Shown in pieces: positions 33,771 to 45,249 of a DNA stretch of 64,000 nt. Source of the DNA: Cyathus striatus (taxonomy: Eukaryota; Basidiomycota; Agaricomycetes; Agaricales; Nidulariaceae); contig JAOVFP010000004.1 of the NCBI GenBank assembly GCA_025738555.1, positions 62,001-126,000 on the forward strand, read 5' to 3'. The position numbers and the translations under genes were made by a program. The notes beneath the pieces were generated by a model. The model was not told where the DNA came from and did not search any database. It saw only the letters and a list, made by a program, of their open reading frames with translations. The number at the start of each line of letters is the position of its first letter. The stretch's first letter is position 1.

Positions 33771-36110
33771 TATCGGATAGCGACTACAGCGAGCAGGACA
33801 GTTCTAGGATAGCCACCAGAAATTAACTTCAAACGTTCAGAGTGCAGTAATTGAACTCGAGAGAACACAAGTCCAAAAATCAGTGGGCGTTGGTGGAGAA
33901 CAGGACTCCTTAACTAGATGGGTGTAATACATCAACATGAGATCTTTCCGCTACATTGCTAGAAAGCGTTCGTGTTTTAGAAGCTTCTTGCCGTAACATC
34001 TGTAAAGCCCTGACTAAAAACAACCTGAAAATCCAGTGCACAGTTAGCCTTTGAAACATCACATCAACATCACCAGAGGTGAGATAGTGTCCGCAGTATT
34101 AGCCAATATCATCCAGAGCAGAATGAGCGGGGTGCCATAGGCCCTAGTAGTCCTAGTCAACGTTAGCATCAAATCAGAAAAATCCAATCCAATCGGAATA
34201 TCACTCAAGTGAGAGAGAAGAACTCGGACACGCGAGGCATCCACAATAAATAAAAGCGGCATTCTAGCTACTTACATCTACTCATAACCAGAACAAGAAC
34301 AGTATATAAGGAACACAATCAAAAAGGCAAGTAAAACATATCCACAATCCAACGTGGAAAGGGATGAAAGGGCGGGCAGCACCGGAGGAAGTAATGCAGG
34401 GAGTGAAGGAAAGGGAGGGATGAGATCTGCAAAGCGAAAGAGGAGTGATGCAAGCCATCTGCAATACCAAAATCGGCAAGTAGAACAAGCAGAGTATGAA
34501 GGGAGTAATAAACATGAATATAAAGTAGTACAAAACGAGCAAACAGCCAAAAAAATGAGTGAACAGGGGTAGGTTAGAAATGTCACTGAAAAGGGAAAGG
34601 AAAGAAGTAAAAAGAGTACATTCATCTCATCTTTTCACGTTTACATAATAATAAAATAAAGAAGTAAAGAGAGTCGAGGTGGTGAAATGTTCGTACATGA
34701 AGCAAAGGTAGGGGGAGATGATACACAGGCGTACTGATAGCAGTTAATTGTCGTTAGTTCCGTGTAGCAACTTAACAGCCTGCAGAAAGCAAACATAAGG
34801 AACCGTCAGGCTCTGGTTCGGGATCTGTATCAGCATCAGGATCTGGATCAAGACGATTCGAAGGGTCACGAAGGTCAGAACAGTCTGAACGGTCATTGGA
34901 GAGGCCAGAAGGCATTGAAAGAAATGAAGCAGAGGCGTCGACGAGTTCCGCGGTATAGATAGGAATGCTCGCAGGTTGCAGTTGTGTAAAATAATTTATT
35001 TGGTGTACAGTCATCAACCATTATACGTGACAACAAAACTTGAAGTTGTGATTCCACATTATCTAGTACATATTCTACTATAAAAATTGTACATATGGAT
35101 AGATATAATCATATAGAATCACTTTGTATAATTTTTACCGCGCTGTGTTTTAGTAGGGAATGAACATTCGCAAAATAGTTGAGGGGACTGGATTTTGATC
35201 AAAACCACATGGCGTGACAGCTGCTGATGGCAATACAGTTAATTACAAACACTTCAAAATTAAAGATTGCCGAAGTCCGGATCATTAATATAAACAAAAC
35301 CTCCCTGTCTCACAACACTGAGCACGTCAGATTTCTAGTGATATCAGAGAACATAGATGCACTTTACTCATAAAAACATTTATACAGGTTTATTACATTG
35401 AATCATAGCTACTTATGCTATAAAACAGTTAAATTAAGTACCTTTATTGAGTAATACATGCCATGTATTTTTTGGAAATCTCATGTTTGGGGTAACTCTC
35501 CAACTTAATTTATGTGTCATATATCTATTTCAATATATATCTGTAAAAATACTGTTGGAACTCATTACTGGGATACTAGGCCTCAAGATACAAAAAGAAT
35601 TGTAGTGATAGTCATAGATTTGACGTTAGGAGCAGTCAATCAGTTGGGTTTGTCACGTAGGGTGGTGTGTCACGTTGGGTGGTTGATGACTGTATATATG
35701 ATACTGGGTTTGGGCTCATAAGTTCACCACGGCGATTGAAGATAGTTTGAGGCCTGTGTGTTGGTATAATGCCTGATGATTCGCTCGTGTCACACGAATA
35801 CTAACTTGCTGAACTACTTACAATTGATGCGATCTCAACCCACAGCCTCAATCTTTACGCATGTACGACATACAAACTGCAAATCTGTCAAAACAGAACT
35901 ATATAACGTAAGTTGCCTCTATTCTTTGACTTCTATTCTCAACCCATATCCTCAGCACACCACGAGAAATGTGCCGATCGTGTAAGAATCCAAGCGGCCC
36001 CAAGTTTTATTCAATTGATAACAGCGAAACCCATGCTTCGAGTCTCAGATGTAATTCAATTCCAATTGGAATTGAACGTAAATCGACTCAATCTGTTATT
36101 TCACAAATGA
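33771..36110. other. AT-rich region without recognised gene
   Basis: 2.3 kb with only short accidental frames. A stretch rich in GATCTG and GATCAG at 34815-34850 is aspartate/proline-rich on the minus strand. No TIRs or LTRs noticed. Confidence 0.4.
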
Positions 36111-36119
36111 AATCTAGCG

Positions 36120-37890
36120 TAACTGAAATAAGTTGAAGAAATTAGCCGTGTAGAGCATTGTCTCGAAGCACTTCGGAAACACCAAGACGAAGCCAATACA
36201 TTTGTAAGCTTAGCACAACACAACCCTAAGCCGTCGCCTATCCCGTCGCGTATGTCACGTGCAACTTCGACAGGGCAATACCTTTCTAATGCTTCGACAT
36301 CCCCTCGCACTCCTGGGACCGCATCGAGACCAAAGAGAAGGAAAAGCTGCACGCAAGATCCAGGTTCGTGGATCCCGGAGCCGTTAGTGAGTATTCTTCT
36401 CTTCTCTACGGTTAGGGTAGAAGACGCTTCGTTGCTGTTGTAGTACCTACACCATCGATGCCGTCTACCCTAAGCTCTCCCTTTTCTCGTTTAATCTTCT
36501 ACCTTCAGCTGTACCTCATAATACTAACCCTCGATACGTAGACTGCTAAGTGGGTTCTCATGCCTCCCTACACCAGATGGTATGCCGCTTTGCGGGGGCT
36601 GCTGTGAGGACTACGTAAAAGGAATACGCCCGGCAGGCATAACGCTGGATGATACATGGTTCTTACAGTCCGTCCTCCCCCTTCCTCCTCCCTTCCCCCT
36701 ACTCATGCCTCGCAACAGCCTATCAATAATAGACAAATCAACCCCGCCCACGCCCTCAACAAAGTCCACCTTTCCACGTCCTCCTCCCGCCTCCAAAAAC
36801 GCGAAATCAAAATCCAACAAAAACGCACCAAAGCCCAAGCTGTCATAGTTGCGAAATGGGAATGGATAAAGAGACCTTCGGACGCGTTTGCACCTTCTAT
36901 TAGGTCGGGGTGCACTATGGTGTTGTGGAGTTCGAAGGGAATGGAGGTGATTTCGGGGGTGTTATGGATGGGGATCGAGACTTGTGAGTTTGGTTTTCGT
37001 TACGAGGGGGAGCAAGGTGCTTTCATGGGGACAACGTTCCACGCTGGAGGGCGACACGGCTGTGTTAGGAGCACCTCCTTATGTGTCGCGGCTGACACCC
37101 ACCTCCCACCTCATTATACTGCCGTTCTCATTTTACGACTGCTAATCACTCTGTTGTTCTAGGTTTGAATACCAGCTCTCTGGGAAGTGCAAATGGGTCA
37201 GTCTTGCGCTTCATAAACCAAAGGCGAAGGGTGGAGGAAAGAAGAAGCAGAAGAAAGGCAGGGATAAGGATCGGGATGGTGATTCCGATGAGGACGATGA
37301 AGAGAAAGGTTTGTGCTATCTCTCCGTTTTCCGTCATGGTCGGTATGCTTATCAACTTCCGGTATAGGAGGCTCCCGCTCAAACACCCTCAGCTTACTCT
37401 TCCGCTACCACGGTATAATGCTACGTAAGCTGTGCTGAAGAATGTGTTGTACATGTGCGTTCTACCCCCACACCTCGTTTCGTCACTGCGGCATGTGCTC
37501 ATGACTGACTTGTGTTAACAGATGTGGCGGTATCCTCGAACGTGGACCCCACAAATACACTCTGGACGACTTCTACTCCCTTTCGCTGGACAACTTGACC
37601 GCTATGTCTGTTTGAAGAAGAGAGAGGCAGTCGACAGTGACGATTTGGAGGGCGAGTATGGTGTGGGGATGAGCAGGAAGAGGAGCTAGGGGAGAAGATA
37701 TCCGGGAAGGACAGGAGAAACAAAAACAGAAATCGAAGAAACCCACTCTGGAAGAGAATGAGGATGAACCTCAACCCCAGAGGAGGAAAAAGAACCAACT
37801 GTGTCATAGCTGCAGGTGCGTATGCTCTGTGTATTGTTGCTCGACCTTCCGACGGTTTATGATACCTATCCCGCAGAGCGAGCTTCATGA
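36120..37890 (+). pseudogene. Broken gene of unknown identity
   Basis: Coding-like segments in changing frames: EEISRVEHCLEALRKHQDEA (about 36135-36195), SPRTPGTASRPKRRKS (36290-36350), MPPYTRWYAAL (about 36560), NPAHALNKVHL and RLQKREIKIQQKR (36740-36830), FEYQLSGKCKWVSLALHKPK and a lysine/aspartate-rich tract (37163-37310), YTLDDFYSLSLDNLT (37555-37600) and QLCHSC (37797). Several joins look like real introns, others need frameshifts or cross stops (for example TGA near 36605). The CHSC stub might open a 4Cys zinc finger, but the sequence ends there in the GC-rich minisatellite zone. I do not recognise the protein. Confidence 0.4.
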
Positions 37891-37994
37891 CCTAGCGACT
37901 GTGTTTATGAATACTGCTAGGGTGGCTAACGATGCACTCAGCACCCCACTACCAGTTGACTAGCCCTGAGGTCTAACACCTATCTCGTCATTTA

Positions 37995-38600
37995 TGTCAC
38001 GTGCAATAGGAATTGCCAGCCATTGCATCGTCGTCACTCCCACTCAACAACACCAACCTCCTCACATCCCCTCCTTCCTCCCTGAATCACGACGACGACG
38101 AATACCCACAGCCACAGCCACATCCACTCCCCCATCCACTTTCCCACCCACGCCCATAACGACGACCGCGACGCCAGCACAAACACCAATGCCCACATCG
38201 AGGACTAGACGGCAGTGGCGGGCGTATGCGCCCAACACCCTGCCTGACGTTCTAGCGGCCCAACCCGTCCCCCCTGCGTCGCTGAAGACGTTAACGCAGC
38301 GTCACCCAGCCCCCTCCTCGGCGCCTCCCCCTCTGCATCGCAACAGCAACAACGATGCCACGTCTCCGGCGCCCCCCTCCCCCTTCTCTCTGCTTCATGG
38401 GGGCGACAACGCCACGTTATCCAACTCCTCTCCTCATCCTTCTCTCCTGTGTCGCAACGAAGACGACGAAGCCACGTCACCCGGCCCCCCTCCTCATCTC
38501 ACCTCCCTCCTTGCGTCGAGACAACGCCGCCGCATAGAACGGTGTTGATGGGACGTCACACAATCCTCCTCTCCTCCTCCACCCTCCCCTAGGTCACAAC
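37995..38600. repeat. GC-rich minisatellite, inverse orientation
   Basis: Units of roughly 65-75 bp with core GCCACGTCACCCxGCCCCCC followed by CTCCTC runs and GTCGCAACGACGACG; at least four copies between 38260 and 38560. It is the reverse complement of the block at 5470-7250. It adjoins the SET segment that follows. Confidence 0.65.
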
Positions 38601-38617
38601 AACGACCGCGCATTGTA

Positions 38618-39312
38618 GACCTCCCCTTGCACCTCGTTGGGCCGCCTTTGGACGTAGCCCTCACGGTCGAGTGTCCAGTAGCAAAGGCCGCTTCGTACGA
38701 AGTGGGTGCAGACCAAACGCAGTCCTTTGTTCTGAAAAGGCCAAGGAGGGAGATACAGCGCTTTCGCTTGGGATTTTCGCGTGAGGGATTTGAAGGCCAA
38801 CGAGGAGGTTATGTTATGTTGGGAGTGAGACGATGGGAATACGATTCATAGTTTCCCGGCGCTGATTGAGAGTCTGGAGATGTCCCCGTGAGTTGTTTTC
38901 GTTTTTTGGGGTAGGGGGTTTTGGTTTACTGATACGTTAGCTTGCCGCTTTTTCTTCTTATGTTCCGCCTTCTTCGCCTATGACCGTGAATGGCCATCCG
39001 TCGTCGATGCCTGTGTTTGTGCCGAATGCGTTTCCTGGATCACTTACATCCGCACCACCACCAACAACTGCACCACCGCCAACCGCTGCGTCACCTACCA
39101 CAGCACCATCACCCGCCTCAAATCCACAACTACCACCCCCTGCCCCACCAACCAGTCCACAGCAATACGCCCACCGCCAACATCCTCCTCTTCTCTTCCA
39201 CATTCACAACATGCTCATGCGGAGCGTGGGCCAAAGACTACGCCCTAGTGCAAATGGCAGCATTCGTCGACAGGGAAGGTCGTCTTCACACAGGGAGGAG
39301 GGGGTCTGAATG
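38618..39312 (+). pseudogene. SET-domain half of SET3-like fragment D
   Basis: Plus strand reads GPPLDVALTVECPVAKAA, then GFSREGFEGQRGGYVMLG (the position of the FALRAIxxDEEVxLGWEW motif in the family, badly mutated), then a threonine/proline repeat and SSTFTTCSCGAWAKDYALVQ, the post-SET cysteine segment. Frame changes and stops abound. The part that should precede it (PHD finger up to MPCPFVAP) lies immediately to the right on the minus strand. Confidence 0.5.
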
Positions 39313-39432
39313 ATGCGCCATCGTTGTTGTCATGATACAGGTGGGTGGAGGGAGGAGGGAGGGAGGGGGGGGGCTGGGTGATGTTCCTTTGACGTCCTTC
39401 TTTCCAGTGGCGTTCTCATCTTCGTAACGCAG
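39313..39432. repeat. Minisatellite unit at the boundary of fragment D halves
   Basis: One to two copies of the GC-rich unit, pyrimidine-rich on the minus strand, directly follow the last recognisable SET-gene codons on that strand. With the block at 37995-38600 it brackets the inverted SET half. Confidence 0.55.
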
Positions 39433-40130
39433 GAAAGAGGGGCTACGAAAGGGCACGGCATGCGTGGATGCGTGTACCTGTTGAGTGGTTCGGAGAGGTA
39501 CGATGAGGAGGGGGTGATAAGACTCATACGGGGTGATGAATGACTGGGTTTTGATAGGCTGAGCCGTATGCACCGCGTATGGTAGTGGCCGAATCGAGAG
39601 ATGCGAGTGGAGACTTAGGTAGGTGGCACTGGGATCGGTGGGAGGGACTGGTAGTGCTGGAACTGGGACGGGGATGGGAGGGGGGGTGTATGGGGGTGGA
39701 GTAGGGTGGTTGGTGAATGGGCTACTGAGATTTGCTGTCTCGTCTTTACGTGTGCTGTACTCCCATCCCCTCGACGTTTTCGCTCTACGCCTGGACTTCG
39801 TCTGTTCCGACCAGTCATAGCCACTCCCCCCTGCTCCAAGACAGATTTCCATGGAATACGCTGCACCCGAACCCGAACAGCTTTCTCCATATCGACCTCG
39901 CGAGGGACACATTTCCAACACTGCCACTCGCCGGGGACCTCGTCATGGCCTATGCCAAAACACGCTGCATGGCACCAGTGAAGACAGATATCACACGCAA
40001 TGGAGAATCCATCATCTGAGGAGGGCGGGGGGTCGTATAGTGAGGAAGGGGGTGGGCTGGGTGGATGCATCCCTTTATCTTCGTCTTTTCTTTGTCCTTG
40101 TCAGGGGGTACTGCCTCTATTAGTGACGAT
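39433..40130 (-). pseudogene. PHD-finger half of SET3-like fragment D
   Basis: The minus strand from about 40020 encodes DDGFSIACDICLHWCHAACF and VPGEWQCWKCVPREVD, a SET3-type PHD finger, though the first zinc-binding Cys pair (CxCG) is missing upstream. It continues through PHTPPLP-type linkers and LITPYES to EPLNRYTHPRMPCPFVAP, the start of the SET region, with one frame change near 39530. After that the frame enters the minisatellite. A functional protein would read acetylated or methylated chromatin as part of a SET3-type complex; this copy is dead. Confidence 0.6.
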
Positions 40131-40830
40131 ATCATGGATATACTTGTCGATATTGCCAGATCGGGTGTCTGACATGATGACATTCGATATGAAAACCTCT
40201 TTAGGGCCCCGACCTCTCCATCAGCACATCCTGGTGAAATTTGCCGGAGTCATGAACGTCGACATAAATTTCGTATCATCGACTTTGAGTCCGCCGAGAG
40301 CAGCGGCGTCTAGTATGGTTGCGATCTACTTCCAGTTTCTTGCTAAAATTTATAGCCCACGTAAACTTTTGAAGTCAAAGTGAAGGAATGTTCTGGAACG
40401 GTTTCGTTATTTCATTATATACTAGCAACCTATTAGACCTTAGTCTTTGTAATGGGATGATCTCGACGACTACTTATTGTACCTTGGAAATCATAGTCAA
40501 TATTTTTGCTCTTAGAGCTTCACAACAAACTAGGGACTAGGCCAACTCGAGTACCAAGTCTCGGTACTAATTTGCCATGTAAGTAGTATGAAGGCTGCGG
40601 AAGTAGAAGCACAACTATTATAAGATGATTAATATTGATAAGGCTTATCTTCTGTGCCCCAACCACGACACATGAAGCCCGAGTGTCTATAGCACATACA
40701 AGCTGCCAAACCATTGGCTGGACATGGCGGTAACTTTAAGTTTTATCTTGGATAACTACGTATGTATGTCACTTTTTCTTGTTCCTCATAGGAGAGCATT
40801 CATTCATTGCCTTCTCAGTGTGGGATGTCT
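40131..40830. other. Spacer next to the saccharopine dehydrogenase breakpoint
   Basis: No gene recognised. A 12-bp palindrome-like pair (GTACCAAGTCTCGGTAC) lies near 40550. Confidence 0.4.
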
Positions 40831-41876
40831 TCATGATACGTATACGGAATGAGTAAAATAACTAAATTATGCGCTGCCACAGCCTTCCCAAGTGCCTCCG
40901 CGTCATTCAGATCGAGCAAAATTCGCGTAGTCGACGGCAACCCCTCTGCGAGCGCCTCAGCACTCTTCAACGTGCGACACGCAATAGTAAGCTCATTAGA
41001 CGGATCCCGAACGACATACTCCGCTGCAGGCCTCGCAACGAACCCACTCCCAAGCAACAACACCCTCTTCTTAGGCTTCTCAACCAACGTCAACACCTCT
41101 CTCCCAAACTTGGGCTTCAAATTCTTCCCTTCCTACAACAGCACAAGGAAAAACTCAGGGAGCACAAACACACTCTTCTGGATCTCCCTATTATAATACC
41201 TCGTCCCCTTAACCTGCCTTGGCGCGGGCCATAAACTCGACCCGTCCAGACGGGTACGTGGGGATGGTGGTATACTCATACTCGGAAGTACTAAAGACCT
41301 GGATGTCATCTTCTTCAACTCGTGAATGAGCGGGAGATGGATCCACATGCACTTTCCCTGGGTGTTGACATGTCCCCCAGACGTGAGGTCATCGTGCAAG
41401 AGGTGGAAGTACGGTTTTTGGAAGAGTGATTCGACAGGTCCGACGGGGTCTCGGCAGTTGGTGATGATGACGTCGTAGGCCCCTTCATTGTCAGCGAGGA
41501 ACTTGAAGCCGTTGCCTACGCATACGCGGACTTTTGGGGAGGCGAGGAAGGAGGACATGTGTGGGAGGTAGGTTTTTGAGACACGGATGACAGCCTGCCA
41601 AATGGTCAGTTGAGTACTAGGCAGAAAAGAGACAACGCACCTCATCAGAACAACCTCCTCAACCATATCATGCTTGAGCACTTCTCGTACAACACCACTA
41701 TCACCACCACCAATAACAATAACCTTTTTCAATTTGGGATGACTCGCCAGCGGAAGATGCGCGACCATCGATCATCTCCTGGTACCTAATTTAATAGATT
41801 AGCATACATAGATAATGAAAAAGCAAAAGGACGTGCGAAACTCATTCCTCTCATTTCACTGGATAACACCATCGAG
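40831..41876 (-). pseudogene. Spermidine synthase plus N-terminal saccharopine dehydrogenase (other half of the broken fusion)
   Basis: From 41876 downward: LDGVIQ (then a stop), ERNEF, an intron, YQEMI, frame change, VAHLPLASHPKLKKV, VIGGGDSGVVREVLKHD (S-adenosyl-methionine-type binding loop), VSKTYLPHMSSFLASPKV, YDVIITNCRDPVGP, LFQKPYFHLLHDDL, then the Lys9 Rossmann start KKRVLLLGSGFVARPAAEYV and RTLKSAEALAEGLPS up to LLIPYTYH at about 40832. The catalytic DxSDP motif reads NCRDP. Stops and frameshifts make it a pseudogene. The Lys9 remainder resumes at KNKTHVV at 7945 on the plus strand. Confidence 0.85.
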
Positions 41877-44800
41877 GCGTCATACTGGGTGCTGAGGAGC
41901 TGGTTGCTCCTGAAGTAGGCGTAGGAGGCTTCGACTCGTCCCCTGCGAGCATGATTGCACGCTCCCTGCTCGTCTTGCGCTCCGTTTGGGGGAGGTACTG
42001 CTGGGACGTGGATGCAGGGCCAGTTATAGACGGAGGTGGGCTTGCAGGCGACGAGCCGGTAGCAAGCTCGATGAGAAGCTCTGCGCACTCCCAGGAGATG
42101 CAGCACTTCGAGTTGATGGTATAGGAAGATGAAGCCAGCTCGTGGTATGCGATCTGCGATGGAGAAGGGGGTGGGACGGTAGGATTAGTATTAGGCCCAT
42201 TACATTTCTTGAAGAACGTAGGAGAAGACGCGCGAGGCTGAGGTGTCACCTGCGAAAGCGCTAACGCATGTGTATGTAGCATATCTTGAACCTGCAACAC
42301 AAGCACATAATACCTATCCTGCAACACGCGTAATTCTACACAATCATCAGCGCAAACTTCATCAAAACAAAGAAAGAAAAACACACGTTCAGCATTCGCA
42401 GCAAACTCCCTAACCATACCCAAATCCCTCCTAAGCCCAACCTGCGTCTGACTAATCCAATCCTAGCGGGAATCTTCAAATCACCCAACGAGTTTCTCCT
42501 CAAAACGCCCGCGGACCCAACGGTACCTGCCCCATGCCCAGGTGACGTATTCGGATTAATCGTAGCGCAGCCTAAGGATGCCGACTGCGGGGACCCAGGC
42601 GATTTCGGACCAGAAGCCTTCCTTGAGGAAGTAGAACTCTTCGTATTGGGTGATGTAGGCGACGTAAGAACAGAAGAAGACAACGAAGCAGGAGAGAGCA
42701 GGGAGAAGCTTGACATGGGTTCTTTAGCTGCCCCAGAGGGCGGTGCCGAAGAAGAAGCGTGCACGCGGGAAGGGGAAGGAGGCTGAAGCTCAATTGGTGG
42801 AAGGAGGTCTTTAGTCTTTTGGGGTTTAGAAGGCGTGCGGGGGTGTTCGGATTTGTCTGTGCTTGGGCGGGTGAAGGGTGTGTCGGTACTAGGACAGGTG
42901 AGGTGTCCGTCGGCACTAGGTCGACTGCCTATGCTACTCCTCAGATGGGTACGAGAGTCCTTAGAGCGCAGTGTCCCAGAACGCGAAGGAATGCTAGGAG
43001 GTTGAGGAGGGGGAGAAGGAGTATCTTCAACAACGCCAGTGAGAGACACCGCTCTTGGTGCGCTTATGTCTCCCAACGAGGCTGATACGCATCACGCTGC
43101 CCATGAATCCCCTATTCCCATCCTTCTCCTTCTCTTCTCCTTATCGTCCCTCTCTTTGACTTTATCCCTCTCCCGCTCCTCCTCAACGCTCTCCTTAGGC
43201 TTGGGGATATCAACCCCACTCCTAGCTCTCGAAACAGACCTCTTCCCTCCCCCTCTACATCCCGCTCCTTCTCCTTCGAATTCGCCGTCCTCCCTATTCC
43301 AATCCCACCATATCGCCCAGCAATGCCAAAGGACGGAGAGCCCTGCATGAAAACAGGCCTCTTGGCCTGCTCCTTCCGCAACTGCACGAATCCCCAAACT
43401 CTTCCTTTTAAGAAGCTTGCTGGGGGTTGAGTGGGAGTCTGACTCGTTCTGGTTCTGGTGGAGGGAGAGATCTGTCATGCTGCCGCTTCGACTGCATGTT
43501 ACTGACCGAGGCAGCGTTTTTGTTGCTTGTGTGCGGAAGAAGCGGGACGTGGGGGGTGCGTGCGTATGTGTATGTGCAGGGGAAGGGGAGGGGGAGTGGT
43601 TGCTTGGTCGGCGGAGGGAGTGGTGTCGTGAGGAGGGGAGAGATGAGGCGGAGGAATGTGGTCGGGGGATGAGATGGGGGTCTTGGTGTTCTGTACGAAG
43701 TTCTATAGCATATCAGACAAGTAAAAAGAAATAAAGAAGAAAAAACAAACCAGAAATACACCCTCTAACATCCTCACCACCAGCAACCTCTTCAGGCGCC
43801 AGACTTCCCTTCTTCCTCCTTGCCCATTTGTGCTTTACACTTCCTATAGGACTCAAACCTCCCCCGAAGGCGTAGACAGTACATCGCTGACCCCTGTCTT
43901 TGGCGGCGTAACAGGAACAAGATCTACCACAGCAGGCCGAGGAAGAGGTGTCCTAGGCCTCGACATCAACCTTGACCTCGCCCTCCCCTCCTCAGGATCC
44001 ACCTCGGATAACTCGAAAACACCAGGTCCAGCAGCAACTGGTCGACTCTTCTTCCTCAACCTCCTCCTCTCGCATTCGCGATGGATTGGAGGGCTAGGTG
44101 GGAGGCCTGAGAGCGTGTTCCCACCGCTGCGCATGAAGCTCCTGCGGAGATGGGTGGTACTGCTGTGGTTTTGCGATGCATGGTCTGCGGTGGTTGGCAT
44201 GCTGAATACGCAGGAGGTTGGAGAGCGCGGGAAAGGCTGAGGTGGGGAGGAGAGAATTCCCAAGCCGACAGTTGAGCGCTGAGCTTAGGCCCATGCCGAG
44301 GAGTGTGGGGAACGGAGGGACAGGTGGAGGAGAAGGGTGGGAGGAGGTGGATGAGCGGGAGAGGGAGAGCGCTCGACGCGAGCGGGAGGTTACTGTTTTG
44401 TCTTCTTCCTCGTCATTTGATTTAGGCCCGAATTCATCTGAGTCTACGTCGTCGTCCGCAGGTTTAGGCAGAGGAGGGAGGCAGAGGCGGAGGCGGAGCG
44501 TCGTCGTCGGAGCTGGCAATGTCGCCTAGACAGGGATCGCCACCAAAACTTATACGCTCCCTGTGCATCCTGGGGAAGTGGGCGATCCAAGGACTACGCG
44601 TTCCTCGTGACGGAGGAGGGAGAACATCCAATCCAAATTCCTCATTCCAGCTCTCATGCTCGTCTTCACCGTCCTACCCACTTTTTCGACAGCGCCGGGG
44701 GTGGTATCACTACTGCTTTTGTTGGTGCGTTTGGTGGGTGTGCTGAGCTGGCGGGGAGGGGCACGTGCGGGAGAGGGGTGGTCTTCAAAGTCTGCGTCTC

Positions 44801-45187
44801 AGTTCTTCGGGTGATTCAAAGGGGCGTACAGGTGCTGTTGGGGAATTGAAACTTGTGATTTGAGTTGGCGGGAGGGGTTAGGGGCGGAGCCAGGGATTGG
44901 TCCGGGGGAGATTGGGACTGCGGAGAAGGTGGGGACTGAGACTCTCGGTCCCAATCGGACGTCCAGGTGCTACTGGCCGTCAACATGTAAAGGGGGTTAA
45001 AATTGTTGATGACATGGTGCTGAGTCGAAGAGGGACGTGTCTGGTTGTGTGACGGTTGTGATTGTTTTCGTGGAGTTGCATTCTGATTGGGTTGGTGGAA
45101 TTCAAAGCCGTCGTCCCAATACTCAGATGGAGCTGATGTGAAAAGTGGTGACAGAATGTAAGAAACAAAGTGTAGATGTAAGAACAA
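41877..45187 (-). pseudogene. Main locus of family X, conserved basidiomycete protein (possibly Byr4/Bfa1-like)
   Basis: Serine/proline-rich protein read from about 45187: a WDDGFEF motif near the N-terminus, HESWNEEFGLDVLPP, RRRLRKKSRP, a GSVKHKWARRKKGSLAPEE block (about 43800), KLLKRKSLG, GSPSFGIAGRYGGIGIGR, ISAPRAVSLTG, then SLGDLKIPARI and GMVREFAANAERV, LRVLQDRYYVLVLQVQDMLH, SPTFFKK, SSSYTINSK and ERAIMLAGDESKPPTPT. I know this organisation from basidiomycetes; the WDDxFE start is reminiscent of spindle-checkpoint GAP subunits Byr4/Bfa1, which is a weak guess. Frameshifts in homopolymers (G-run near 43862, extra base near 43395) suggest decay. It ends exactly where spermidine synthase begins (41877). 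It is divergent from SET3-like fragment E. Confidence 0.5.
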
Positions 45188-45249
45188 AGAACAGATCGAT
45201 TGATCCCGAATTAAACTGTCGAGTCAAAGTCAAAGAATAACCAAGATGT

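Noticed and set aside
34278..34625. Hydrophobic 115-codon frame, minus strand, possible membrane protein
   Set aside because: Leucine/phenylalanine/serine richness comes from a purine-rich plus strand; no start context, homology or partner exon.
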